Positions 42,972-50,937 of a DNA stretch of 64,000 nucleotides are shown in pieces. The notes under the pieces were generated by a model. It saw nothing but the letters and a program-made list of their open reading frames with translations. It was not told the origin of the DNA and did no database searches. A program made the position numbers and the translations under genes. The stretch covers positions 59,736 through 123,735 of the forward strand of contig JAGWBJ010000012.1 of assembly GCA_021295955.1 (NCBI GenBank). Reading direction: 5' to 3'. The DNA comes from Dehalococcoidia bacterium (lineage in GTDB: Bacteria > Chloroflexota > Dehalococcoidia > Lucifugimonadales > JAGWBF01). How positions within the stretch are numbered: the stretch's first letter is position 1; every line of letters begins with the position of its first letter.

Positions 42972-43775
42972 ATGGCTACCGACCGCATCGCCGAACGATT
43001 CGCCCGCCTCCGGGAAGAGGGCAGGACGGGCCTGCTCCCCTACGTCACGGCTGGCTTTCCGGACATGGAGGCTACCCTGGAGGTGGTCCCGGCCCTGGCC
43101 GAGGCCGGCGCGGACATCGTCGAGCTGGGGGTCCCATTCAGCGATCCCCTGGCCGACGGCCCCACCATCCAGGAGGCCAGCTTCCACGCGCTGGGCAACG
43201 GCGTAACCCTGGAGGGATGCCTCGGCCTTGTGGAGCGGCTAAGGGAAAGGGGCGAGACCGTGCCCCTTGTCCCGTTCAGCTACTACAACCCCATCCTGCA
43301 CTACGGCCTGGAGACCTTCGCCCGCCGGGCCTCGGAGTGCGGCGCGGACGGAGTCCTGGTGCCCGACCTGCCCCCCGACGAGGCCGGCCCGTTGCGGGAC
43401 GCTTGCGCGCCCTACGGCATACACCTGATCCCCCTGTTGGCGCCCACCAGCACCGACGCTCGGATACGGCTGGCGTGCCAGGCGGCCTCGGGGTTCGTCT
43501 ACTGCGTCAGCCTTACCGGGGTCACCGGCGCCCGGGACAGCCTGCCCGAGGGCGTCTTCGACTTCCTGGCCAGGGTGAGGCGGCACACGGACCTGCCCCT
43601 GGCCGTCGGTTTCGGCGTGTCCAAGCGCGAACACGTGGAGTCCATCGGGGCCGCCGCCCAAGCGGCGGCTGTGGGAAGCGCCCTCATCCGGGTCCTCCAG
43701 GAGTCTCCCAGGGACCGGCTCGTGGAGAAGGCGGGCCGGTTCGTCCTGGAGCTGAGGGGGGTGCCCGTCCCATGA
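42972..43775 (+). CDS. trpA: Tryptophan synthase alpha chain
   Basis: The 267-residue TIM-barrel enzyme cleaves indole-3-glycerol phosphate. Catalytic Glu51 in VELGVPFSDP and Asp62 in LADGP are present, as is GFGVSKREHV in the phosphate loop. No trpB, trpC or trpF is in this window. ATG 42972 follows a weak CAGGA site. Its ATGA stop overlaps the start of aroH by 4 bases, and aroF follows, so it is the first gene of an aromatic amino-acid operon. Confidence 0.95.
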   Translation: MATDRIAERFARLREEGRTGLLPYVTAGFPDMEATLEVVPALAEAGADIVELGVPFSDPLADGPTIQEASFHALGNGVTLEGCLGLVERLRERGETVPLVPFSYYNPILHYGLETFARRASECGADGVLVPDLPPDEAGPLRDACAPYGIHLIPLLAPTSTDARIRLACQAASGFVYCVSLTGVTGARDSLPEGVFDFLARVRRHTDLPLAVGFGVSKREHVESIGAAAQAAAVGSALIRVLQESPRDRLVEKAGRFVLELRGVPVP

Positions 43776-44137
43776 TAGTCTGCCGGGGCATTCGGGGCGC
43801 GACTACCTGCGAGGCCAACACCAGGGAGTCCATCTTCGCCGCCACGTCGGAGCTGTTCCGGAAGATGGCGTCGGCCAACCAGGTGGTGGAAGACCAGGTG
43901 GCCGCCGTGTTCTTCACCACCACCCAGGACCTGGACGCGGCCTTCCCGGCCACGGCGGTCCGGGAGATGGGATGGGAGCACACGGCCCTCATGTGCGGCC
44001 ATGACATCGCCGTGCCCGGCAGCACCGGAATGTGCATCCGGATCCTGCTGCTGGTAAACGTCGACAAGTCCCTGGACCTGGTGAACGTCTACCTGAAGGG
44101 CGCCGTCCATCTCAAAGAGGAGGCGTCCCAGCCTTAA
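43772..44137 (+). CDS. aroH: Chorismate mutase, AroH class
   Basis: The 121-residue enzyme of the trimeric Bacillus-type AroH class converts chorismate to prephenate. Signatures are [10 protein letters not shown] at the start, [18 protein letters not shown] and [10 protein letters not shown], with the terminal Arg/Lys ligand RILLLVN. It overlaps the trpA stop by 4 bases and precedes aroF by 86 bases. Full length for the class. Confidence 0.95.
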   Translation: MIVCRGIRGATTCEANTRESIFAATSELFRKMASANQVVEDQVAAVFFTTTQDLDAAFPATAVREMGWEHTALMCGHDIAVPGSTGMCIRILLLVNVDKSLDLVNVYLKGAVHLKEEASQP

Positions 44138-44223
44138 GGCTCCACCGGCCTCCAACGAAGTTGCCGAGTGACGGAGATGGCCCCCGCCCCGGAAGCCACT
44201 CCCTTCGGAAAGGATATCGCAAG

Positions 44224-45252
44224 ATGATCGTCGTAATGCGAAAGGACAGCAGCAAAGAGCAGCTCGAAGGGGTCCGCGAGCGGATAGAGGGGCACGGCCT
44301 TCAGGCCCAGGTCTCCGAGGGCGTGGAGCGCACCGTGGTCGGCGTGCTGGGCCAGACGTTCGTGGAGCTCAAGGACGAGCTGGGGCTGATGGAAGGCGTC
44401 CTCGAAGTGGTGCTCATCTCCAAGCCGTACAAGCTATCGAGCCGCGAGTTCAAGCCCGAGGACACGGTCGTGCGGGTGGGCGACGTCCTGGTGGGCAACC
44501 ACGAGCTGACGGTCATGGCCGGCCCGTGCGCCGTGGAGGACGAGGAGCAGGTGGTCCTCACCGCCAGGGCGGTCAAGGCGGCCGGGGCCACCATCCTGCG
44601 GGGAGGCGCCTTCAAGCCCCGGTCCTCACCCTACAGCTTCCGCGGCACCGGCGTGCACGGCCTCCAGCTCCTGGCCAAGGCGAGAGTGGACACGGGGCTT
44701 CCCGTCATCACCGAGGTGATGACCCCCGAGGATGTGGGGATGGTGGCCCAGTACGCCGACGCCCTGCAGATAGGCACCCGCAACGCGCAGAACTTCAACC
44801 TGCTGGACGCCGTGGGGAAGGCCAACAAGCCCGTCCTCCTGAAGCGCGGCTTCTCCTCCACCTACGAGGAGTGGCTGCTGGCCGCGGAGTACATCCTCTC
44901 GGGCGGCAACAGCCAGGTGATACTGTGCGAGAGGGGCATACGCACCTTCGAGACGGGCACCAGGTTCACCATGGACCTGTCGGCGATCCCCGTCATCCAG
45001 GACCTCAGCCACCTGCCCGTCATCGCCGACCCCAGCCACAGCACCGGCAGGGCGAACCTGGTGCCGCCCATGACCCTGGCCGCGGTGGCCGCCGGCGCCC
45101 ACGGCGTCATCATCGACGTACATCCAAACCCCGCGGTGGCCAAGTGCGACGGCGCCCAGGCCCTCACCTTCGAGGTCTTCGACGGCCTGATGTCACAGGT
45201 CCATGCCGTGGCCCAGGCCATGGGCAAGGTGCCGGCCGCAGCAGGCGGATAG
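44224..45252 (+). CDS. aroF: 3-deoxy-7-phosphoheptulonate (DAHP) synthase, type I-beta
   Basis: The 342-residue enzyme starts the shikimate pathway by joining phosphoenolpyruvate and erythrose-4-phosphate. An N-terminal ferredoxin-like regulatory domain (residues 1-70) precedes the TIM barrel with [38 protein letters not shown] and DPSHSTGR. The N-terminal domain is the kind that mediates Phe/Tyr feedback in Thermotoga-type enzymes. Downstream of trpA-aroH, giving a compact aromatic biosynthesis cluster. Confidence 0.95.
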   Translation: MIVVMRKDSSKEQLEGVRERIEGHGLQAQVSEGVERTVVGVLGQTFVELKDELGLMEGVLEVVLISKPYKLSSREFKPEDTVVRVGDVLVGNHELTVMAGPCAVEDEEQVVLTARAVKAAGATILRGGAFKPRSSPYSFRGTGVHGLQLLAKARVDTGLPVITEVMTPEDVGMVAQYADALQIGTRNAQNFNLLDAVGKANKPVLLKRGFSSTYEEWLLAAEYILSGGNSQVILCERGIRTFETGTRFTMDLSAIPVIQDLSHLPVIADPSHSTGRANLVPPMTLAAVAAGAHGVIIDVHPNPAVAKCDGAQALTFEVFDGLMSQVHAVAQAMGKVPAAAGG

Positions 45253-45299
45253 GGCCCTTCCCTCTCGCCTCCGGCCGTGGGGACGGGTGGGAGGCCCTG

Positions 45300-46082
45300 C
45301 TACAGACCGGCCTCGGCGGCCCTCCGGTGCATCGCATCCAGGTAGGAGCGGGCCGAGGCGTGCAGGAGCCGGTCCACGGTGCTGTGATAGTATTGGACGC
45401 CCATGTCCAGGTACTTGGCGATGGTATCGTCGGGCCCGCTGACACCCGCCACCTTGCCGGCCCCCATGATCACCTCCACGCCCCTTTCCATCATGCGCTG
45501 GACGTCGGGGTGCGCCTGCTCCCCCGGGTAGCCCATGGAGACGGACAGGTCCCCCGACCCGATGAACAGGACGTCGACCCCGTCCACCCGGACGATCTCG
45601 GGCAGGTTCTCGATGGCCACCGCCTCTTCGATCATCAGGCACACCAGGGTCTCCCGGTTGGCCTTCTCTATGTACTCTCCGACGGAGCCCGCAGTGCCGA
45701 ACAGCGACGGGCGGCCCATGCCGTAGATGCCCCGATGGCCGACGGGCTCGTATTTGACCGCGTCCACCACGGCCCTGGCCTCCTCGGCCGTGTTGACGTG
45801 GGGCACCTGGACTCCCCAGGCCCCCCGGTCCAGGAAGGGCGCGATGATCTCCGGCCGGTTCCCGACGGGCCTGACTATGGGAGCGATACCGGCCAGCTCC
45901 GACGCCGCGATCACCGGCTCCGAGTTGTCCACGGTGATGCTGCCGTGCTCGTTGTCGATCAGGACCCAGTCGAAGCCCATGTATCCAAGCATCTCCACGA
46001 TGGCCGGGGTGGGATAGTTCACCTGGACGCCAAAGACCGCCTTGCCCGCGGCCAGCTTCTCCTTTAGCGTGTTCTTCCGCAT
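45300..46082 (-). CDS. HpcH/HpaI-family class II aldolase
   Basis: The 260-residue protein matches the HpaI-type aldolase/2-keto-3-deoxy-acid aldolase family: DWVLIDNEHGS with Glu/His at the active site, PHVNTAEEAR, LMIEEAVAIENL with metal-ligand Glu and FIGSGDLSVSMG with Asp. It uses a divalent metal to cleave or form 4-hydroxy-2-oxo acids. It is convergent with aroF and divergent from the RdhA-like gene across a spacer with repeats. Confidence 0.92.
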   Translation of the reverse strand: MRKNTLKEKLAAGKAVFGVQVNYPTPAIVEMLGYMGFDWVLIDNEHGSITVDNSEPVIAASELAGIAPIVRPVGNRPEIIAPFLDRGAWGVQVPHVNTAEEARAVVDAVKYEPVGHRGIYGMGRPSLFGTAGSVGEYIEKANRETLVCLMIEEAVAIENLPEIVRVDGVDVLFIGSGDLSVSMGYPGEQAHPDVQRMMERGVEVIMGAGKVAGVSGPDDTIAKYLDMGVQYYHSTVDRLLHASARSYLDAMHRRAAEAGL

Positions 46083-46202
46083 GTAGCTTCTGCCTCCCTC
46101 TGACGTCTACGGCCCCAGTATACTACGTACACTCGGCGGCCTGTGTGTCACCCCATGGGCCTGTACGACTCCTCCCGGCCCCGAGGCTCTTGCACAACCG
46201 TC

Positions 46203-46222
46203 ATACCCGCGAAAGCGGGTAT
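46203..46222. repeat. Dispersed palindromic repeat, copy 3
   Basis: Perfect stem ATACCCGC/GCGGGTAT with loop GAAA, preceded by GTC and followed by CCAAATCC. Same unit as at 24755, 28350 and 47733. Confidence 0.7.
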
Positions 46223-46269
46223 CCAAATCCAGGGGCTCTAGCCACGAGCGTATCCATTAACTATCCAAT

Positions 46270-46291
46270 CCCCCTCTCCTGGGGGAGAGGG
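46270..46291. repeat. GA/CT-rich inverted repeat
   Basis: CCCTCTCC pairs with GGAGAGGG across TGGG, followed by GTAGGGGTGAGGG. This resembles the CCCTCTCC-N-GGAGAGGG-TAGGGTGAGGG sequences scattered in many bacterial genomes. Confidence 0.5.
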
Positions 46292-46314
46292 TAGGGGTGA
46301 GGGCGCCGTCTGGA

Positions 46315-46344
46315 TTGACACCCCGACGGCCCTTGGCGTATGGT
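46315..46344 (+). promoter_or_regulatory. Promoter of the RdhA-like gene
   Basis: TTGACA (46315-46320) and TATGGT (46339-46344) are 18 bases apart. ATG 46385 follows with GAGGAGGT at its ribosome-binding site. Confidence 0.5.
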
Positions 46345-46384
46345 TGGTGCGGAGAATGTTCCAGTCGCACTGAGGAGGTCCGCC

Positions 46385-47638
46385 ATGACCCAGGTGCCAT
46401 CCTACGATTCGGCCTTCATCACCGACGGCGACAAGGAGCAGTTCATCGAGTCGCTGAACGTGCCCGAGGAGCTCAAGACGGTCCCCGGGAACCCCACCCG
46501 GCCCGCCGACGAGCGATACCACGCCTACGCCTATCCGGAGCAGCCCTTCTTCAGGACGCCCAACTACGAGCTGTACGACGCCTACATGGGAAGGCAGCAC
46601 CGGGACATCACCACTGCCAAGAGCCACTCTCAGGTGGCCACGGAGATGCACGGCGAGGAGCTGGAGGAGCTGCGCAAAACCGTGTGGTCGTACCACCTCA
46701 AACCGGCCTCTAGGAAGAAGGACCCCTCCGAGGACCTGGCAGGCGCCCTCAAGGCCAAGGCCAAGGAGATGGGCTTCGCCGTGGTGGGGATAACCAAGTT
46801 CGAGCGAAAGTACGTCTTCAAGGACTTCAAGCGGCGGGCCAAGTTCAAGAACCTGGTCATCGTGGGCATAGAGCAGCCCTGGGAGCCGGTCCAGACGTCC
46901 CCAAGCATCGAGTCGTACATGTCCAACTTCAAGGCGACCATCCCCTCCTACAGCCTGGCGGTCGGGCTGGCGGACTGGGTGCGCTCCACCGGCTACCGGG
47001 TCCAGTTCGTGGTCGCCAGCCAGGGGGGCATCCAGCTCAGCCTGGCCCCGGTGCTGCCCTACGCCGTCGCGGCGGGGCTGGGACAGATGGGGGCCAACGG
47101 CCAGCTCCTGACGCCCATGTTCGGGAGCCGCATCCGCCTGTGCGCCTTCTCCACCGACGCGCCCCTCAGCTACGACAAACCCGTGGACTACGGCATCAAC
47201 AAGCTGTGCGAGAAGTGCCAGGTCTGCGTGCGGCGCTGCCCGGGCAAGGCCCTGCCGAAGGTCAAGGTCTGGTGGCGGGGCGCCTTGAAGTACAAGACCA
47301 TCGCCGACCGCTGCCTGCCCATGCTGGGCCAGTACGACGGCTGCAGCATCTGCATAAAGGTCTGCCCGGTACAGAGGTACGGTCTGAAGGAGGTCCTGGA
47401 CCACTACAACGAAACGGGCAAGGTCCTGGGCAAAGGGACCGACGAGCTGGAGGCGTATACCCTCCCCAACAAGGGGTACTTCCCCTCGGGACAGATGCCC
47501 GTCTTCTCCACCGAGGAGGGAAGCCGGGGCATGATAGCCATGGGCAACAAGCTCAAGCTCCGCCCCGTACGCAGAAAGCGACTGGGCCACATGCCGGGCA
47601 TAGGCTCCGAGGCCAGCCAGACCAAGGTGGACATCTAA
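46385..47638 (+). CDS. Reductive dehalogenase-like (RdhA-type) iron-sulfur corrinoid protein
   Basis: The 417-residue protein shows the C-terminal half of RdhA: the AAGLGQMGANGQLLTP cobalamin-proximal segment and two ferredoxin-type motifs, C-x2-C-x2-C-x3-CP at Cys275/278/281/285 and Cys310 with C-x2-C-x3-CP at 320/323/327. The layout also resembles epoxyqueuosine reductase (QueG), but the long divergent N-terminal domain favours RdhA. No twin-arginine signal is present and no RdhB anchor follows, unlike respiratory dehalogenases, so a soluble non-respiratory (NpRdhA-like) enzyme is inferred. Start ATG 46385 follows GAGGAGGT; the frame opens at 46340. Confidence 0.78.
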   Translation: MTQVPSYDSAFITDGDKEQFIESLNVPEELKTVPGNPTRPADERYHAYAYPEQPFFRTPNYELYDAYMGRQHRDITTAKSHSQVATEMHGEELEELRKTVWSYHLKPASRKKDPSEDLAGALKAKAKEMGFAVVGITKFERKYVFKDFKRRAKFKNLVIVGIEQPWEPVQTSPSIESYMSNFKATIPSYSLAVGLADWVRSTGYRVQFVVASQGGIQLSLAPVLPYAVAAGLGQMGANGQLLTPMFGSRIRLCAFSTDAPLSYDKPVDYGINKLCEKCQVCVRRCPGKALPKVKVWWRGALKYKTIADRCLPMLGQYDGCSICIKVCPVQRYGLKEVLDHYNETGKVLGKGTDELEAYTLPNKGYFPSGQMPVFSTEEGSRGMIAMGNKLKLRPVRRKRLGHMPGIGSEASQTKVDI

Positions 47639-47682
47639 GGACCCTCTGCATAAGTGCGAAGTGGCGCTATCTGACCCATCAT

Positions 47683-47752
47683 TCCCGCCTACCCCGTCAT
47701 ACCACCTACCCGTCATTGCGGCCTACTCCGTCATTACCGCGAAAGCGGTAAT
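47683..47752. repeat. Imperfect tandem repeat ending in palindromic repeat copy 4
   Basis: Four units of about 16-18 bases (CATTCCCGCCTACCCCGT type) follow one another, each renewing a CGTCAT phase. The last passes into the palindrome ATTACCGC/GCGGTAAT with loop GAAA (47733-47752). It looks like the dispersed element partially amplified in tandem. Confidence 0.55.
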
Positions 47753-48256
47753 CTCGACAATCCCCGTGCCGGTTGAGACCGGCGCCACGAAGGACGAAGG
47801 CTCCGATCTTCTGAGGAATGAGCTCTGAACGGTTGCCACTCTAGAGGGAGGGCAATGGCATTCTGACATTCGCCCCTTCCCGACCACGAAGCGTTGCCCT
47901 ATCATAATACCTGTCCGACCCGACGGCTCGGGCTATCCTCCCGAAGGTTCTTTCGGTTCTCATGCTCCCAATGGCGAAAAGCCGCATCGAAAACAAATGC
48001 TCCCAACCGTCTCGCTCCCGGCTCCGCCTCCAATCCGGCCGACACGCCCGAATGGGAGAAAATGAGAGGAAATGGCAGGGAGAATCAAAAATTCCGGCCC
48101 CGTACGGGGCAAGGCGATTGTCCCACTCTAGAAGCGACCGGATTCAGAATTCCCCGCCGAGGATGAAGGAGCTGATATGGAAGACGGCGCCCTTGGGCAC
48201 GTGAATTACGGGCGCTGCGACCTCCGATACCGCTCGTTCGCTGTCAACGGGCGGGG

Positions 48257-48286
48257 CCTGGGCCTGGGCCTGGGCCTGGGCCTGGG
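48257..48286 (+). repeat. (CCTGGG)5 hexanucleotide microsatellite
   Basis: Five exact CCTGGG copies at 48257-48286 run directly into GGGGAGG, the ribosome-binding site of the epimerase gene (ATG 48299). Slippage here would change the leader just upstream of the site in steps of six bases. Confidence 0.85.
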
Positions 48287-48298
48287 GAGGATCTCGTC

Positions 48299-49138
48299 AT
48301 GATAGTGGTGACCGGCGCGGCAGGACGGCTGGGGAGGATCGTGGCCCGCCTCCTCCGGGAGCGCGGATACGAGGTAGTAGCGACGGACAGGTTGCCCTCC
48401 GACGACCCCTCGACGGAGGTTGTCCAGGGCGACCTCATGGACCCGGAGGTGGTGAGGGGCCTGCTGGACGGCGCCGAGGCCGTGGTCCACATGGGGGCCA
48501 TCCCCGGGCCCCTCCGGGCCGACCCCCGGGAGATCTTCGAGAACAACGTGGAGAGCACTTTCAATGTGATGACCGCGGCGGCCGAGAAGGGGCTGCGGCG
48601 GGTGGTGTTCTCCTCCAGCGCCTTCGGGATGGGGTGGGCCCACGACGGGGCGGCCTTCGTGCCCCGCTATCTGCCCCTGGACGAGGAGCACCCGATGATG
48701 CCCTTCGAGCCCTACGGACTGTCCAAGCAGGTCGGGGAGGTCGTCGGGGAGATGGTCGCTCGGAGCTCCTCCACCTCCGTGGTCAGCCTTCGCTTCACCA
48801 ACGTGGTGTTCCCCGAGCAGCAGGCCCGGTTCCCGTGGCCGGCGCCGACCCCGGGGAGTCCCCTGACCCTGGTGATGTGGGCATATGCCGACCCCCGGGA
48901 CGTGGCGGAGGCCCACGTGCTGGCGCTGGAAGCGGATATACAGGGCCACGAGGCCTTCCTGCTGGCCCAGCCCTCAAACCGGTTCCGGGAGCCCACAATG
49001 GACCTGATCAGGGCCAACTTCGGCCCCCGGGTCGAGGTCCGGGGGCGGCTGGAGGCCAACGCCAGCGTCATCAGCACCGAGAAGGCCGCGCGGCTCCTCG
49101 GGTGGATGCCCCGGTACGACTGGACGCGGGGGCCTTAG
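48299..49138 (+). CDS. NAD-dependent epimerase/dehydratase (extended SDR)
   Basis: The 279-residue protein is an extended SDR: VTGAAGRLG nucleotide-binding motif at the N-terminus, FSSSAFGMGW, catalytic YGLSK, then SLRFTNVV. Sequence resembles uronate dehydrogenase or nucleotide-sugar epimerases, but the substrate pocket is not diagnostic. Its leader carries a hexanucleotide repeat next to the ribosome-binding site. The 3' end overlaps that of the convergent lipoprotein gene by 4 bases. Confidence 0.9.
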   Translation: MIVVTGAAGRLGRIVARLLRERGYEVVATDRLPSDDPSTEVVQGDLMDPEVVRGLLDGAEAVVHMGAIPGPLRADPREIFENNVESTFNVMTAAAEKGLRRVVFSSSAFGMGWAHDGAAFVPRYLPLDEEHPMMPFEPYGLSKQVGEVVGEMVARSSSTSVVSLRFTNVVFPEQQARFPWPAPTPGSPLTLVMWAYADPRDVAEAHVLALEADIQGHEAFLLAQPSNRFREPTMDLIRANFGPRVEVRGRLEANASVISTEKAARLLGWMPRYDWTRGP

Positions 49139-49629
49139 GACCCGCCTTCATTCACTCTAGCCCCGAGAAAGTCTGCGTCCGCGTCTACCACACTCATGCG
49201 GTCGGTATTCACGCGAATCGTGAACGGCAGGGAGATGGTGTAGCTCTTGGCCCCGACGATTGGGATATCCACCTCGAAGTCCACGCTTGCCGTTGTGACC
49301 ACATCGTATAGGGCATTCCCATACTGACGCGGTGAGCCATACGTCCAGTCGATGCTCCGGTCTAGAAATATCTCGACAAGCTCTCCCCCTAGCGGGCTCA
49401 AAAGGGGTACCTCGCCAAGTACGAACTCGGCCAAGTTGTCCGCCACGTCGTCCACCGACTCATCAGTCCACTCTCGGGCCGCGTCCGTGGCTATCTCCTC
49501 CGGAGTTGAAGACGCCGAGCAAGCAATGCCCAAGGCTAGCACTGCGACCATTGCCAGACTGCCCATCATCCCGAGTGGTGTCAAAGAGAGCCGTGATCTG
49601 CCGGATAGCTGTCTTAACGTCTCCCGCAA
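49135..49629 (-). CDS. Predicted lipoprotein of unknown function
   Basis: The 164-residue product has a signal segment (SLAMVAVLALGIAC) with lipobox LGIAC, so it should be a membrane-anchored lipoprotein. The rest (EEIATDAAREWTDE..., DFEVDIPIVGAKSY...) is beta-rich without a recognisable family. Codon use is somewhat less GC-biased than the neighbours. The first ATG at 49629 gives a 20-residue basic N-region; an internal ATG nearer the hydrophobic stretch is an alternative. Convergent with the epimerase gene and upstream of three tRNA genes in genome order. Confidence 0.7.
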   Translation of the reverse strand: MRETLRQLSGRSRLSLTPLGMMGSLAMVAVLALGIACSASSTPEEIATDAAREWTDESVDDVADNLAEFVLGEVPLLSPLGGELVEIFLDRSIDWTYGSPRQYGNALYDVVTTASVDFEVDIPIVGAKSYTISLPFTIRVNTDRMSVVDADADFLGARVNEGGS

Positions 49630-49720
49630 TTCGTTCGCTCCTCTGCCCCTAGGGCAGCTTTGTTGGTCTGGTGCAGGAACTACGCTTCCAATCGGTCCCG
49701 TACAGGTTGGATCGTCCGTC

Positions 49721-49806
49721 TGGTGCCGAGGGAGGGATTCGAACCCACACGCCCTTGCGGGCAGCGGATTTTAAGTCCGCCGCGTCTACCGTTCCGCCAC
49801 CTCGGC
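49721..49806 (-). tRNA. tRNA-Leu(TAA)
   Basis: Minus-strand 86-base gene: acceptor GCCGAGG/CCTCGGC, discriminator A, encoded CCA, long variable arm GCCCGCAAGGGC, and anticodon stem-loop GCGGA-CTTAAAA-TCCGC with anticodon TAA. Confidence 0.95.
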
Positions 49807-49871
49807 GTCCTTGACCAAAAAGGAAAACGCGGGAGAGTCGGCTGGCTTCCTCCCGCGTACTGGTGCTCGTA

Positions 49872-49948
49872 TGGAGGCGACGGGCGGATTCGAACCGCCG
49901 AATAGAGGTTTTGCAGACCTCCGCCTTAGTCCACTTGGCTACGTCGCC
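49872..49948 (-). tRNA. tRNA-Cys(GCA)
   Basis: Minus-strand 77-base gene: acceptor GGCGACG/CGTCGCC, discriminator T, encoded CCA, short variable loop, and anticodon loop CTGCAAA containing GCA. Lies 65 bases from the preceding tRNA gene. Confidence 0.95.
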
Positions 49949-49996
49949 ACGAGGGATGCCCGCCGCAGCCCAAGGGCCCCAACGGTGCCTCGCCAC

Positions 49997-50083
49997 TGGT
50001 GCCGAGGGCGGGATTCGAACCCACACAGGCTTACGCCCACCACCCCCTCAAGATGGCGTGTCTACCAGTTCCACCACCTCGGC
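49997..50083 (-). tRNA. tRNA-Leu(GAG)
   Basis: Minus-strand 87-base gene: acceptor GCCGAGG/CCTCGGC, encoded CCA, long variable arm (GTGGGCGTAAGCCTG region) and anticodon arm CCATC-TTGAGGG-GGTGG with anticodon GAG. First in transcription order of the three-tRNA cluster. Confidence 0.93.
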
Positions 50084-50173
50084 AGGCAATCTTTCCCTAC
50101 CATGGGATTATACCATTCCCCGCCTCGGAATCACAACGGGACCACCGGGGTCGCCGTCGGGGAAAGGCCCAAT

Positions 50174-50854
50174 CTAGGACGTCGACCAGTCGACCCCGTT
50201 CAGCACCATCTTCTGGAACTCGGGGGTCTCGAAGCTGAGCCCGTCGTGACCCAGCAGTGTGACGAACACCTTCCCGTCTCCATACCGGCGGGTCCAGCCC
50301 AGGGGAAAGGTCCCCCCGGGCATGTGCATCGGCTCGCCGTCCGCTCTGTTCTTGGGCAGGGTCCCTCCCTCGAACTCCGCCGACAGGAACACGTCGTTGC
50401 CGTCCCTGTATTCTATGTTCATGTACAGCTCGTCGTTGGTCGTGAAGTCCGTGATTCCCGCGGCGCCGGGATGGCCGGCATTGGCTACCTTCACGGTGAA
50501 CTTCCCGTAGGGCGGATGGAAGCTGCGGCCCATGACCCACCCGCCGCCGGTTATGTCGCCGTACTCGCTCCAGTCGGCCGGGACGCATCCCGATATGTGG
50601 ATGCAAACGAAACCCTTGCCCGAGCCTATGTACTCCTTCATGGTGGCCTTCTGGCCCGCGTCCAGGGCGAGGTCGCCTTCCCTCAGCGTGTTGAACACCA
50701 GGGCGTCGTAGGCGCCCATGCCCGGACCGTCGGAGAGGATGCCGGCGTCGTCGGTGACCGTCACGTCGTGGCCCGCGGCCTTCAAAAACTCCTCCAGGAC
50801 GGGCGTGGACTCCTCGTAGGGGTGTCTTCCCCCGGTGATGACCAGTAACCTCAT
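50174..50854 (-). CDS. ThuA-like domain protein
   Basis: The 226-residue protein is a ThuA-like (trehalose utilisation/glutamine amidotransferase-like fold) domain: LLVITGGRHPYEES, VTVTDDAGIL, GKGFVCIHISGC, TTNDELYMNIEY and the GDGKVFVTLLGHD end. The domain is linked to sugar-derived substrates but has no fixed chemistry. ATG 50854 follows AGGAGGGAC. The open frame continues to 51514 only as a shadow of the phosphotriesterase gene. Last gene of an operon with the PTE-like and RraA-like genes. Confidence 0.9.
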   Translation of the reverse strand: MRLLVITGGRHPYEESTPVLEEFLKAAGHDVTVTDDAGILSDGPGMGAYDALVFNTLREGDLALDAGQKATMKEYIGSGKGFVCIHISGCVPADWSEYGDITGGGWVMGRSFHPPYGKFTVKVANAGHPGAAGITDFTTNDELYMNIEYRDGNDVFLSAEFEGGTLPKNRADGEPMHMPGGTFPLGWTRRYGDGKVFVTLLGHDGLSFETPEFQKMVLNGVDWSTS

Positions 50855-50937
50855 GTCCCTCCTATCCGTCGTCGGACCGCCGCTGGCCGCCGGCGCCGCG
50901 CTGGCGCGCCGTCCGGGCGGCTCCGCGGGCCGGGAGC

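Larger units (their letters stand above)
46083..46384. other. Divergent spacer with repeats and rdhA-like promoter
   Basis: About 300 bases between the HpaI aldolase and the RdhA-like gene. It holds the palindrome at 46203-46222, an inverted repeat at 46270-46291 and the promoter at 46315-46344. A TATACT box is visible for the aldolase on the minus strand at 46118-46123. No reading frame resembles a protein family. Confidence 0.6.
47639..48298. other. Repeat-rich gene-free spacer
   Basis: About 660 bases between the RdhA-like and epimerase genes, visibly less GC-rich than coding DNA. It contains the CGTCAT-periodic array (47683-47752) and the CCTGGG microsatellite (48257-48286). The open frames at 47894-48166 and 47962-48204 have no recognisable domain or start signal and are treated as non-coding. 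Confidence 0.6.

Noticed and set aside
47683-47752. CRISPR-like array
   Set aside because: Units are about 17 bases, imperfect, contiguous and without spacers; no cas genes in the window.
47894-48204. Two overlapping 80-90 codon frames in the spacer after the RdhA-like gene
   Set aside because: No ribosome-binding site, no recognisable domain and differing codon use; treated as non-coding.
49721-50083. Prophage attachment at the tRNA cluster
   Set aside because: No integrase gene and no direct repeat of a tRNA 3' end was found nearby.
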